This document shows, one piece after another, positions 15,507-24,452 of a DNA stretch of 38,541 nt. The notes under the pieces were generated by a model, which was not told the DNA's origin, searched no databases, and saw nothing but the letters and a program-made list of their open reading frames with translations. Each line of letters starts with the position of its first letter. Within the stretch, counting starts at the first letter, position 1. The stretch spans positions 1-38,541 of the forward strand of contig MAAT01000010.1 of NCBI GenBank assembly GCA_002162815.1, read 5' to 3'. This DNA is from Gammaproteobacteria bacterium 53_120_T64. GTDB taxonomy: Bacteria > Pseudomonadota > Gammaproteobacteria > Pseudomonadales > Porticoccaceae. The translations under genes and the position numbers were made by a program.

Positions 15507-16473
15507 TCTGCAATGCGTCCAATAGCTGCTGCATGTCCTCCGGCAGGGAGGACTCCCACTCAACGGTTTCGCCCGAGTGAGGGTGAATAAAACTGAGTCG
15601 CAAGGCATGTAGTGCCTGGCGGGGGAATTCTCGCAGCGCCGCAGACAACGCCGCACTGCCACCGGCACTTAAACGTAAGCGTCCACCGTAAACCCCATCA
15701 CCCACCAGCGGATAGCCGAGGTGGGCCATGTGTACGCGAATCTGATGGGTGCGGCCGGTCTCCAGCGCCACCTCTACATGGCAGTGGCCAGCAAAGCGTT
15801 CCAACAAACGATAGTGGCTAATCGCCTCTCGGTAGCGACTCCCGGCCTCGCGCCCGGGACGCAACACCGCCATGCGCGTGCGGCTCGTGGGGTGGCGACC
15901 GATCGGCACGTCAACCGTACCACCGCCCGTCATCACACCCTGCACAATGGCCTGATAGTGACGCTTCACAGTGCGCTCTTTAAGCTGACTGGTCAGCGAG
16001 TAATGAGCCTCCAGCGTTTTCGCCACCACCATCAAGCCAGTGGTGTCTTTATCGAGGCGGTGGACAATGCCGGCACGGGGCACGGTGGCCAACTGCTCAC
16101 AGTGGTGGAGCAGGCCATTGAGCAAAGTGCCGTCGGGATTGCCAGCCCCCGGGTGCACCACTAGCCCCGCCGCTTTATTGACCACAATGACACTGTCATC
16201 TTCGAAGATAATCTCAAAGGGCACCGGCTGGGCCTGCCATTCACCCTCGGCTTGCAACTGCGCGTTGAGGGTCAAGCACTCGCCACCGAGTAACTTTTCA
16301 CGGGTCTTGCCGACCCGGCCATCCACCAGCAGGGCACCATCGCGTATCCACTGCTGCAGGCGGGTGCGCGAATAGGCGCTGAACAATTCGGCCGCCGCCT
16401 GGTCGAGACGACCGCCACACAACTGCGCTGGCACCTGGGCCTGTAAAGAGATTTTACCTTGATCAGAAAGCAT
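15487..16473 (-). CDS. rluD: Ribosomal large subunit pseudouridine synthase D
   Basis: 328 residues. RluD makes pseudouridines in helix 69 of 23S rRNA. An N-terminal S4 RNA-binding domain (about 15-75: GGRLDQAAAELFSAYSRTRL) precedes the synthase domain with the catalytic Asp in GIVHRLDKDTTGLMV (about residue 140) and the end motifs LETGRTHQIRVHMAHLGYPL and RQALHALRLSF. It is divergent from bamD and overlaps pgeF, the standard rluD-pgeF order. A GAG-type ribosome site lies about 14 bases before the ATG. In the intergenic region a TTGACA box lies on the minus strand (16513-16508), but no good -10 follows. Confidence 0.96.
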   Translation of the reverse strand: MLSDQGKISLQAQVPAQLCGGRLDQAAAELFSAYSRTRLQQWIRDGALLVDGRVGKTREKLLGGECLTLNAQLQAEGEWQAQPVPFEIIFEDDSVIVVNKAAGLVVHPGAGNPDGTLLNGLLHHCEQLATVPRAGIVHRLDKDTTGLMVVAKTLEAHYSLTSQLKERTVKRHYQAIVQGVMTGGGTVDVPIGRHPTSRTRMAVLRPGREAGSRYREAISHYRLLERFAGHCHVEVALETGRTHQIRVHMAHLGYPLVGDGVYGGRLRLSAGGSAALSAALREFPRQALHALRLSFIHPHSGETVEWESSLPEDMQQLLDALQSEAPQQ

Positions 16474-16620
16474 TCGGTATTTAGCTTCTCACTGGGCTAT
16501 GGTTAAATGTCAATTCTACAGGGCGATGCTCGACACGCAAGACCGCTGTAGCGACTTATTCGTATTATCGATTCTCTAGCATTGAGCTTTGACTGCCAAC
16601 CAATCGGACTCCTCTCCATC

Positions 16621-17643
16621 ATGCGTTTTCCTACCCTCCTGATCCTTAGCTCCCTGTTAATGTCTGCCTGCTCCTGGATGCCCTTTGTCGATCCAGAGGT
16701 AACGCCAGAAGAAAAAACCAAGGAGGAGGCCCTGCAGCTGAGTGAGCAAAAGCTGCGCCACAAAATCGACGGCAATCTCAACGCCCGCAATTGGTCCGAC
16801 GCGATCGTCAATCTCAACGCCTTCGAGGCCCAGTTCCCCTTTGGCAACTATGCCGATCAGGCGCAACTGGAATTAATTTACGTCTACCACGAATCCACCG
16901 ATTTTGAAGCGGCTATGGCCTCATCCGACCGCTTTATCCGTCTCCATCCGCGCCACCCAAACGTCGACTACGCCTACTACATGAAAGGACTTTCGGCAGC
17001 GCTGCAAAACAAAGGCTTATTTAGCGACCGCTCGCCGATCGATGCCACCAAGCGCGATGTCGGTGTCGCTCGTTCGTCCTTCGCCACCTTTGGTGAGTTG
17101 ATCAACCAGTACCCTAACAGCATCTACGCCGCCGATGCCCGCCAGCGCATGCTCGAATTGCGCAACCGGCTGGCGCGACACGAAATTCACGCCGCCAATT
17201 ACTACTTTAAACGGGGCGCCCACCTAGCGGCCACCAATCGCGGGCGCTACGTGGTAGAAAACTTCCAGCAGACACCCTCCGTACCCGACGGACTGGCAGT
17301 AATGGCGCAGGGCTATTACCTGCTCGACCTCCACGACCTAGCCGCAACGGCAGCGCGCACCTTGGCGGCCAACTACCCCCAGCACCCATCACTCAATAGC
17401 CAAGGTGAGTTTCAGTACCAAGCCGCTGCCACCGCCAACACAAAGGCCTGGCTGAGTCGACTCAGCTTTGGCTACTACATTCCCGAAGACCCACCCTTCT
17501 TTGATAGCCGGGCCATCTTCAACAACCCGCTGGGCGCAGTTCACGGTGAAGAAGAGCTATCCACCGCCCCACCACAGGATCAATCCCTGCTCAAGACCTT
17601 AACTTTTGGCCTTTTTGAGTCGACAGATGAGGCTCAGCAGTAG
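16621..17643 (+). CDS. bamD: Outer-membrane assembly lipoprotein BamD
   Basis: 340 residues. BamD is the essential TPR lipoprotein of the BAM complex that inserts beta-barrel proteins into the outer membrane. The start at 16621 gives a clean lipoprotein leader (MRFPTLLILSSLLMSAC, lipid-modified Cys17); an in-frame upstream ATG at 16582 would bury the leader behind 13 extra residues and is rejected. TPR-like helices follow, with DAIVNLNAFEAQFPFGNYAD and LINQYPNSIYAADARQRMLE. It is longer than E. coli BamD through its C-terminal extension, as in pseudomonads (ComL). It is divergent from rluD, as in that group; pilS, the usual next gene, is here displaced by nadE. Confidence 0.96.
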   Translation: MRFPTLLILSSLLMSACSWMPFVDPEVTPEEKTKEEALQLSEQKLRHKIDGNLNARNWSDAIVNLNAFEAQFPFGNYADQAQLELIYVYHESTDFEAAMASSDRFIRLHPRHPNVDYAYYMKGLSAALQNKGLFSDRSPIDATKRDVGVARSSFATFGELINQYPNSIYAADARQRMLELRNRLARHEIHAANYYFKRGAHLAATNRGRYVVENFQQTPSVPDGLAVMAQGYYLLDLHDLAATAARTLAANYPQHPSLNSQGEFQYQAAATANTKAWLSRLSFGYYIPEDPPFFDSRAIFNNPLGAVHGEEELSTAPPQDQSLLKTLTFGLFESTDEAQQ

Positions 17644-17734
17644 AACAGTCCGGAGCAAGACGGGGGCAAGATGAAATCTAACCGCCCGCCCCTACCCTAG
17701 AACCCGGCGCCTAGCTCTACTCTACCAACAAGAC

Positions 17735-19363
17735 CTACTCTCCCGAACGCCAACCATTGGTGATCGGGTAGCGTCGGTCGCGACCAAAGCCGCGCTCGGT
17801 AATCCGCAGGCCTAGCGGTGCCTGCTGGCGTTTATATTCATTAATATCCACCATCCGCAGAATACGGTGCACATCCTCCTCATCAAAACCCTGGGCGATA
17901 ATATCCAGCGCCGCCATATCCTCCTCGATATACAGCTGCAATATTTGATCGAGTATTTCGTAGGGTGGCAGGGTATCTTCATCGATTTGATCCGGTGCCA
18001 ATTCAGCCGACGGTGGGCGAATGATCACCGACTCGGGAATCACCTGAGATAGCGTATTGCGATAGCGGCACAGATCAAACACCAGCACCTTTTTGACATC
18101 TTTTAGCACGTCGAGGCCACCGGCCATATCGCCGTAGAGGGTCGCGTAGCCCACCGACATTTCACTTTTATTGCCGGTGGTTAAGACCAGCGAGCCCTTT
18201 TTATTGGAGATCGACATCAACAGTACGCCCCGAGAGCGGGCCTGCATATTCTCTTCCGTTTTGTCGGCATCCAATCCGGCAAACTCTTCGGCGAGAGCCT
18301 CACTAAAGGCATTGTAAATAGGCTCGATGCCGATCACTTTATACGTCACACCGAGAATATCGGCCTCCGCCTGGGCATCATCGAGACTCAGCTGGGAGGT
18401 GTAGCGAAAGGGCATCATCACCGCCTCAACGCGATCGGCACCGAGGGCATCGACGGCAATCGCCAGTGTCAGTGCCGAGTCGATACCACCGGACAAACCG
18501 AGCACCACCCCTTTAAAGCCATTTTTATTGACGTAATCCCGAACCCCCAAAACGAGGGCCTGATACACCGTGGCGAGATCTTCGGGTGTCGGCACAATGG
18601 TTTGCGGCGCCACGGCCACCCGACCATCGGCCAGACTTAGATCGACCGCAAACAGCCCTGGCTCAAACATCGGCGCCTGATAGCAGAGCTCACCCTGGGC
18701 ATCCACCACCATCGAGCCACCACAGAACACCAGCTCATCTTGGCCGCCAATTTGGTTGACGTAAACAATGGGGATATTGCCCTCGCAAGCCCGCTGGGCA
18801 ACGGTCGCCACGCGCTCGGTCTGCTTACCCACGTGAAAGGGCGAGGCGTTGATATTAAAGATCACCTCGGCACCCGCTGCCACAGCTCGCTGCGCCGGCC
18901 CTGTCGACCAAATATCTTCACAGACACTGAGGCCCACCCGAGCACCACAAATCTCGACCACACAGGGGCTATCACCGGCCTCAAAGTAACGTTTTTCGTC
19001 AAAGACTTGGTAGTTGGGCAGGCAATTTTTGGCGTATTGCGCGATCAGTAGGCCGTCTTGTATAACGCCCGCCATATTATAAAGCTGACCCTTTTCCCGC
19101 CAGGGATAGCCAATAACGGCGACGATACCCTCACAGGCCTCTGCCACTTGCGCTAAGGCTTTTTCAATGCGAATTTGAATACTGGGCCGCAACAAGAGGT
19201 CTTCCGGTGGGTATCCGCAGAGCACCAGTTCGGGGAAAATAACAATATCGGCCTTTAGCTGGTCTCTCGCCTCTATCAAGGTATCGATAACCAGTTGCGT
19301 ATTACCGGGAATATCGCCAACTAGGGGGTTAATTTGCGCCAATGCAAGTTTCAGAGATGTCAT
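17735..19363 (-). CDS. nadE: Glutamine-dependent NAD+ synthetase
   Basis: About 542 residues with two domains. The N-terminal nitrilase-like glutaminase has the Glu (ELVLCGYPPED), Lys (YAKNCLPNYQ) and Cys (VGLSVCEDIW) triad. The C-terminal NAD synthase has the pyrophosphatase loop VVLGLSGGIDSALTLA and the TTGNKSEMSVGYATLYGD segment. It amidates deamido-NAD with ammonia from glutamine, the last step of NAD synthesis. I choose the ATG at 19363, which gives MTSLKLALAQINP, the usual N-terminus; an in-frame ATG at 19381 adds six residues, and neither has a clear ribosome site. It is convergent with bamD and divergent from pilS, so it is an independent gene inserted between them. Confidence 0.95.
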   Translation of the reverse strand: MTSLKLALAQINPLVGDIPGNTQLVIDTLIEARDQLKADIVIFPELVLCGYPPEDLLLRPSIQIRIEKALAQVAEACEGIVAVIGYPWREKGQLYNMAGVIQDGLLIAQYAKNCLPNYQVFDEKRYFEAGDSPCVVEICGARVGLSVCEDIWSTGPAQRAVAAGAEVIFNINASPFHVGKQTERVATVAQRACEGNIPIVYVNQIGGQDELVFCGGSMVVDAQGELCYQAPMFEPGLFAVDLSLADGRVAVAPQTIVPTPEDLATVYQALVLGVRDYVNKNGFKGVVLGLSGGIDSALTLAIAVDALGADRVEAVMMPFRYTSQLSLDDAQAEADILGVTYKVIGIEPIYNAFSEALAEEFAGLDADKTEENMQARSRGVLLMSISNKKGSLVLTTGNKSEMSVGYATLYGDMAGGLDVLKDVKKVLVFDLCRYRNTLSQVIPESVIIRPPSAELAPDQIDEDTLPPYEILDQILQLYIEEDMAALDIIAQGFDEEDVHRILRMVDINEYKRQQAPLGLRITERGFGRDRRYPITNGWRSGE

Positions 19364-19442
19364 ACTACTGGCTATATCCATAAGTGATTAAGCCGACTAT
19401 TTTCAGCTAAAATTCAGCCAATAGCAAAATCCAGGTAGCGCG

Positions 19443-21083
19443 ATGCAAACAAGCAAGTCCGCCGTCGACTTCGGCCTCCTGGCTCAAGGTGCGACCAGGG
19501 TCTATATTTTCTACCGTTGTGCGCTAGCACTGCTGCTCTTGGCCCTGTTCTACGGTGGTGCCGCCAGCCATATCTTTGGCACCGACAACCCCCAACTTTA
19601 CCAATTGACGGCCATCGGCTATGCCTCCGCGACCACCCTCACCGCCGCCCTCCTACTCACCGGCCACCGCGACACCAGTAATAGCCTGTTATTATTTTCC
19701 CAATTTTTAATCGACCTAATCGTCCTAGCCCTGTTAATGCACAGCAGTGGCGGCCTCAGCAGTGGTCTCGGCCTGTTGATGTTGATCACCGTCGCCGCCA
19801 GCTCCCTGATTTTCACCAATCAACTCGCGCTGTTAACTGCGGCCCTGGCCAGTATTCTACTGCTCGCCGAAGAACTGATCTCCGCCTATCTGTTACACGA
19901 CAACAGCCGGGCCATCTTTCCTGCCGGTCTACTCGGTGTTGTGCTCTTTCTCACCGCCGCCCTGTTCCGCGTACTGAACCAGCGCCTGCGTCAAAGCGAA
20001 GCCGTCGCCCTGCGTGAATCCGACCAGTCTCTGCACCTGCAAAACCTTAACCAACAGATTATTCAACGCATGCTGACCGGCATCGTGGTGGTCGATACGG
20101 CCGGAAAAATTGAGCTGATCAACAACGCCGCCATCGAGCTACTCGGTGCCGAGAGTTCACATATCACGCTGGATAGCGGCACCAATCTACAGGCCAGTCC
20201 GCTCTTACAGCGCGGGTACGAAACCTGGCTGAAACAACCCTGGCAGAAAATCCCGCCCTTTAAAGTCAGCGCCAGTAGCACCGAAATCCAGGCCAAGTTC
20301 GCCACGCTAGAGCGCAGTGCAGACAACAGCACAATTATTTTTCTCGAGGACACGCGCATCGCCGCGCAAAATGCTCAACGCTTAAAGCTGGCATCGCTGG
20401 GCCGGCTCACCGGCAGCATTGCCCATGAAATTCGCAACCCCTTGGGGGCCATCAGCCATGCGGCGCAGCTGCTCGCCGAGCAGCAAGACGGGGCGAGTTC
20501 CAGTAAGCGCCTCAGCGAAATCATCATTAAGCACACCCAGCGGCTCAATCAGGTGATTGAAAATGTTAGCCAACTGTCGCGACGCAAGGCGCCCGACGCC
20601 CAAGGTCTCCATCTCGAACATTGGCTCAAGGGTTTTCTTGAGGACTACAAAAACAGCAGTGCCGAGGCCGGTATTGTCGACATCGAGATTGAAGATCCCG
20701 CGACCATTATCGTCTTCGATACCAGCCAACTTCACCAGGTCTTAACCAACCTCTTGGAGAACGCCCATCGCCACGGCCTCGAATACAGCGCCCTAGCCTG
20801 GGCCAAATGCCACTGCCACATAGACCCCCTGACCCAACGACCCTGCCTCGATCTCTACGATCGTGGCCCGGGGATTACCACGGACCAGGTCACACACATT
20901 TTTGAACCCTTTTACACCACCTCACGCACTGGCTCCGGCCTTGGTCTCTACCTGGCTCGCGAGCTCTGCGAGATCAACTTTGCCACCCTCGATTACCAAG
21001 TGGCGGACAACGACAACCCCGGCTTCTTCCGAATCGGCTTTGCCCACCCCGAACAAGCGCAGCAGAGATTACACAATGACTAA
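19443..21083 (+). CDS. pilS: Two-component sensor kinase PilS
   Basis: 546 residues. The N-terminal third has about six membrane helices (about 20-185), followed by a linker and a PAS-like region (QQIIQRMLTGIVVVDTAGKI, about 205-300). The kinase core has the H-box GSIAHEIRNPLGAISHAAQL with His328, the N-box NLLENAHRHG, the G1 box DRGPGI and G2 GSGLGLYLARELCE. In Pseudomonas PilS senses pilin in the inner membrane and phosphorylates PilR to control pilA and other type IV pilus genes. The last 8 bases overlap pilR, so the pair is translationally coupled. The topology fits the PilS family rather than NtrB. Confidence 0.95.
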   Translation: MQTSKSAVDFGLLAQGATRVYIFYRCALALLLLALFYGGAASHIFGTDNPQLYQLTAIGYASATTLTAALLLTGHRDTSNSLLLFSQFLIDLIVLALLMHSSGGLSSGLGLLMLITVAASSLIFTNQLALLTAALASILLLAEELISAYLLHDNSRAIFPAGLLGVVLFLTAALFRVLNQRLRQSEAVALRESDQSLHLQNLNQQIIQRMLTGIVVVDTAGKIELINNAAIELLGAESSHITLDSGTNLQASPLLQRGYETWLKQPWQKIPPFKVSASSTEIQAKFATLERSADNSTIIFLEDTRIAAQNAQRLKLASLGRLTGSIAHEIRNPLGAISHAAQLLAEQQDGASSSKRLSEIIIKHTQRLNQVIENVSQLSRRKAPDAQGLHLEHWLKGFLEDYKNSSAEAGIVDIEIEDPATIIVFDTSQLHQVLTNLLENAHRHGLEYSALAWAKCHCHIDPLTQRPCLDLYDRGPGITTDQVTHIFEPFYTTSRTGSGLGLYLARELCEINFATLDYQVADNDNPGFFRIGFAHPEQAQQRLHND

Positions 21084-22476
21084 AAAACGAGCGCTAGTTG
21101 TCGACGATGAAGCCGATATTCGCGAATTGCTGGCAATGACCTTGCAACAAATGAATCTCGAGGTCGATGAGGCCGAGACCCTCAGCGCGGCGATAGCGGC
21201 CTTAAATAAGCAACCCTATGCCTTTTGCCTAACCGATATGAATTTGCCCGACGGCAGCGGTATGGACTTAATCAGTCTTATCCAAAACAAACACCCCAAC
21301 ATGCCCGTCGCCATGATCACCGCCTACGGCAATACCGACATCGCCGTTGAAGCTCTAAAACTGGGAGCCTTCGACTTTGTTACCAAGCCTCTCGAGTTAC
21401 CCCGGCTGCGCAATATGGTGGAGGTGGCACTGAAGCTTGCCACGCCAACGACAGTAAATTTCAGCAAACAAGCGGGCAAGTTAACCGGCGACTCGCCGGT
21501 AATGGACAAGCTGCGCCAACAGATCAGCCGTGTCGCCCGCAGCCAGGCACCGATATTTATTCATGGAGAATCCGGTAGTGGCAAGGAGATTGTCGCCCGC
21601 AACATTCACTATAGCGGCCCCAAGGCCGAGGGACCCTTTATCCCCGTCAACTGTGGCGCAATCCCTGCCGAGCTAATGGAAAGCGAATTTTTTGGCCACA
21701 CCAAGGGTAGCTTTACCGGCGCCCACCAGGATAAAAAAGGCTTATTTCAAAGCGCCGATGGCGGCACCCTGTTTCTCGATGAAGTCGCCGACCTGCCCCT
21801 AGCGATGCAAGTTAAACTGCTGCGTGGCATTCAGGAGAAAGCCGTGCGCCCCCTCGGCGCGGAGAGCGAAGTAGCGGTCGATATCAGAATTCTTAGCGCC
21901 TCCCACAAAGATCTCGATGTCGAAATCAGTGAGGGTAACTTCCGTGAAGATCTCTACTACCGCATCAATGTTATTGAATTGCAGGTGCCACCGCTGCGCG
22001 ATCGGCGCGAAGACATTGCACCGCTGACAGACTTATTCCTGAAAAAATTTGCCGCCGACGTTGACGCCAAGCCCGTCGCCTTAGCCACTGATGCCATTGA
22101 CACGCTCCAGCACTACGCCTTCCCCGGCAATGTCCGCGAATTGGAAAACACCCTGGAAAGAGCCTTCACCCTGTGCGACGGAGAGATTATTACCAGTGCC
22201 GATCTACAACTCAAGGCGCGCAAACCTAAGCTTATACTGGAAACTGCAACGAGCCCCGTCACCACTCCAGCCAGCCAAGAAGCCATCGCTGATACGCAAC
22301 AACACCAACACCAGCTCAATGGCCAATCTATCGATGACTATCTAGCCACCATTGAAAAGGCCCTACTGGAAAAAGCCCTGGAAGAGAGCCGTTGGAATAA
22401 GACCGCCGCCGCTGAAAAGCTCGGCATTACTTTTCGTCAACTGCGCTATAAGCTGAAAAAATTAAACATCGAATAA
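21076..22476 (+). CDS. pilR: Sigma-54-dependent response regulator PilR
   Basis: 466 residues, NtrC family. The receiver domain (1-120) has the acidic pair DDE and phospho-acceptor Asp54 in CLTDMNLPDG. The AAA+ domain has Walker A GESGSGKE, the sigma-54 contact loop GSFTGAH (GAFTGA variant) and Walker B GGTLFLDEVADLP. A Fis-type helix-turn-helix ends the protein (NKTAAAEKLGITFRQLRYKL). With PilS it activates sigma-54 promoters of pilin genes. The ATG at 21076 gives the standard receiver start; the longer open frame upstream lies within pilS and is discarded. The gene ends 12 bases from the convergent ispH. The minor pilin genes that follow pilR in pseudomonads are not present. Confidence 0.96.
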   Translation: MTKKRALVVDDEADIRELLAMTLQQMNLEVDEAETLSAAIAALNKQPYAFCLTDMNLPDGSGMDLISLIQNKHPNMPVAMITAYGNTDIAVEALKLGAFDFVTKPLELPRLRNMVEVALKLATPTTVNFSKQAGKLTGDSPVMDKLRQQISRVARSQAPIFIHGESGSGKEIVARNIHYSGPKAEGPFIPVNCGAIPAELMESEFFGHTKGSFTGAHQDKKGLFQSADGGTLFLDEVADLPLAMQVKLLRGIQEKAVRPLGAESEVAVDIRILSASHKDLDVEISEGNFREDLYYRINVIELQVPPLRDRREDIAPLTDLFLKKFAADVDAKPVALATDAIDTLQHYAFPGNVRELENTLERAFTLCDGEIITSADLQLKARKPKLILETATSPVTTPASQEAIADTQQHQHQLNGQSIDDYLATIEKALLEKALEESRWNKTAAAEKLGITFRQLRYKLKKLNIE

Positions 22477-22488
22477 TAAGGTCAAATA

Positions 22489-23433
22489 TTAAGCAGGGGT
22501 ATTCCGCAATTCTTTCGGTACGGAAAAGCGAATACTCTCAACTTTACCCGAGAGCTCTTTGATACAGCTGCTATCGCCGTCTGCGAGGGCCTCGACGAGT
22601 TCCTGCACCAGGGTTTCTGGCGCCGAAGCACCGGCACTGACCCCCACTATCGAGTCCGACTCAAACCATTCGCCTTTAATATCGGCACTGCTATCCACCA
22701 AATAGGCTTTCGTACCGCAGCGCTCGGCCAGCTCGCGAAGACGATTGGAATTGGAGCTATTGGCAGAGCCGACGACTAACAGCACATCGCACTCCAGGGC
22801 CAGTTGTTTAATGGCATCCTGACGATTTTGCGTGGCATAGCAAATATCGTCTTTGCGCGGGCCTTCAATGGCGGGAAAGCGCTCGCGCAGGGCATCAATC
22901 ACTAAGGCAGTATCGTCCACCGACAAGGTGGTCTGAGTGACAAAGGCCAGGTCATCGGGTCGATTAATCGGCAGTATTGCCACATCATCGACATTTTCAA
23001 CCAGGTAAATATCACCACCATTGGCATCGTTGTACTGCCCCATGGTGCCTTCTACCTCGGGGTGGCCGTAGTGGCCAATTAACACACACTCGCGGCCCTC
23101 GCGGCTGAATTTCTCCACCTCGAGATGGACCTTAGTCACCAATGGACAGGTGGCATCGAAGACCTTGAGACCACGCTGCTCGGCCTCGACACAGACCTCT
23201 TTCGAAACGCCGTGGGCACTGAAAATAACGATGGAGCCGCGCGGGATATCTTTCAGCTCATCGACGAAAATCGCGCCGCGCTCGCGCAATTGGTCCACCA
23301 CAAATTTATTGTGTACCACCTCATGGCGAACATGGATCGGCGCACCAAAAAGATCGAGAGCGCGATTGACGATATCAATGGCGCGATCCACCCCAGCACA
23401 GAAACCTCGAGGATTGGCCAGACGCACGTCCAT
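22489..23433 (-). CDS. ispH: 4-hydroxy-3-methylbut-2-enyl diphosphate reductase IspH
   Basis: 314 residues, full length. IspH is the last enzyme of the MEP isoprenoid pathway, a [4Fe-4S] reductase giving IPP and DMAPP. The three cluster cysteines are in [12 protein letters not shown] (Cys12), [11 protein letters not shown] and [11 protein letters not shown]. Other conserved blocks are [34 protein letters not shown] and [11 protein letters not shown]. The ATG overlaps the stop codon of fkpB (TAATG at 23435-23431), so the two are translationally coupled. It is the last gene of the murJ-to-ispH run on the minus strand. Confidence 0.97.
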   Translation of the reverse strand: MDVRLANPRGFCAGVDRAIDIVNRALDLFGAPIHVRHEVVHNKFVVDQLRERGAIFVDELKDIPRGSIVIFSAHGVSKEVCVEAEQRGLKVFDATCPLVTKVHLEVEKFSREGRECVLIGHYGHPEVEGTMGQYNDANGGDIYLVENVDDVAILPINRPDDLAFVTQTTLSVDDTALVIDALRERFPAIEGPRKDDICYATQNRQDAIKQLALECDVLLVVGSANSSNSNRLRELAERCGTKAYLVDSSADIKGEWFESDSIVGVSAGASAPETLVQELVEALADGDSSCIKELSGKVESIRFSVPKELRNTPA

Positions 23434-23906
23434 TACTGCTCCTCGGTAACGCTATTATCCACGGCGACAATTTCGACCTTGAAGGTCAGGGTTTTTCCCG
23501 CCAGCGGATGGTTAAAATCGACCGTCACTTCATCGTCACCAATACCTTGAATCACACCCGGTAGTTCACCTTTATTGGCATCGGCAAAGGACACCACCAA
23601 ACCTTCAGACAGCGCCATATCCACGGCAAAACTCTTGCGTTTAACCTGCTGAATATTGGAGGGATTGTGCTGGCCAAAGGCCTTTTCCGGCAGCACCGTA
23701 AAGCTGGCTTGTTGTGCCACTGACATGCCGAGGAGATGCTCTTCAAAACCCGGAGGCAAGTTGCCATCACCAATACTTAGCGTCGCCGGGGTTTTCTCAA
23801 AATTGGAATCAATCACCGAGCCATCGTCGAGCGACAGGGAAAAATGCAGGCTTACCCGCGAGGCACTGTCAATCGGGCCGTCGGCAATTATTTGTTCAGA
23901 ACTCAT
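23433..23906 (-). CDS. fkpB: FKBP-type peptidyl-prolyl isomerase FkpB (SlpA)
   Basis: 157 residues of the SlyD/SlpA class: an FKBP domain interrupted by an IF chaperone insert. Marks are [36 protein letters not shown] and the strand [20 protein letters not shown]. It assists folding around proline bonds in the cytosol. I start it at the ATG at 23906, preceded by AAGG at normal distance; an in-frame GTG at 23915 would overlap that ribosome site. It lies between lspA and ispH, the invariant order in gammaproteobacteria. Confidence 0.95.
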   Translation of the reverse strand: MSSEQIIADGPIDSASRVSLHFSLSLDDGSVIDSNFEKTPATLSIGDGNLPPGFEEHLLGMSVAQQASFTVLPEKAFGQHNPSNIQQVKRKSFAVDMALSEGLVVSFADANKGELPGVIQGIGDDEVTVDFNHPLAGKTLTFKVEIVAVDNSVTEEQ

Positions 23907-23941
23907 TGTGTACACCTTAGATAGCGGGCTATATGACGCGC

Positions 23942-24427
23942 TTAATCTCGACGCGAGGCGCGAAAAGAATCAATCACCATGGCAGAGGCACCGACACTGA
24001 TGGCCGCATCGGCAATATTAAAGGCCGGCCAATAGTAGTCGTTATAGTGCCATTGAATAAAATCGACCACGTAACCGAGGGTTACCCGGTCCCACAAATT
24101 GCCCAGGGCCCCGGCAAGGATTAATGCCAGTGCAAACTTGAGCAGGACGGCCGTCGCCGGTGCGCGATAAATCCAAACCACCAGCACCACACTAATAATG
24201 CTGGCAATGCCGCCGAACAGCCAGTGCTGCCAACCACCCGCCGTACTCAAAAAACTAAAAGCGGCACCGGTGTTGTGTAGCAAGGTCAAATTAAAAAACC
24301 CCGTCAGCACCACCGGCTCGGCGTAATTCAAGTGCGCTGTAGCAAGCCCCTTGGTCCACAAATCAAGCACCAACAAGACCAACGCTAAAAAATAGAACGC
24401 TATCACGGAAGTCCGCTTACTCGCCAT
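23942..24427 (-). CDS. lspA: Lipoprotein signal peptidase LspA
   Basis: 161 residues with four membrane helices. LspA cleaves the signal peptide of diacylated prolipoproteins in the inner membrane. The conserved segments are LLHNTGAAFSF, GNLWDRVTLGYVVDFI (catalytic Asp122) and AFNIADAAISVG (catalytic Asp140). The open frame extends upstream into ileS, but MASKRTSVIAFYF at 24427 gives a normal N-terminal helix. The gap to ileS is 25 bases. Among proteins in this window, BamD is a clear substrate. Confidence 0.96.
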   Translation of the reverse strand: MASKRTSVIAFYFLALVLLVLDLWTKGLATAHLNYAEPVVLTGFFNLTLLHNTGAAFSFLSTAGGWQHWLFGGIASIISVVLVVWIYRAPATAVLLKFALALILAGALGNLWDRVTLGYVVDFIQWHYNDYYWPAFNIADAAISVGASAMVIDSFRASRRD

Positions 24428-24452
24428 CAAGAGTCTACCCAGTAAAGCGCTA

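Noticed and set aside
16508..16513. TTGACA on the minus strand as the rluD -35 box
   Set aside because: No acceptable -10 at 16-18 bp, and the start would fall almost on the rluD ATG.
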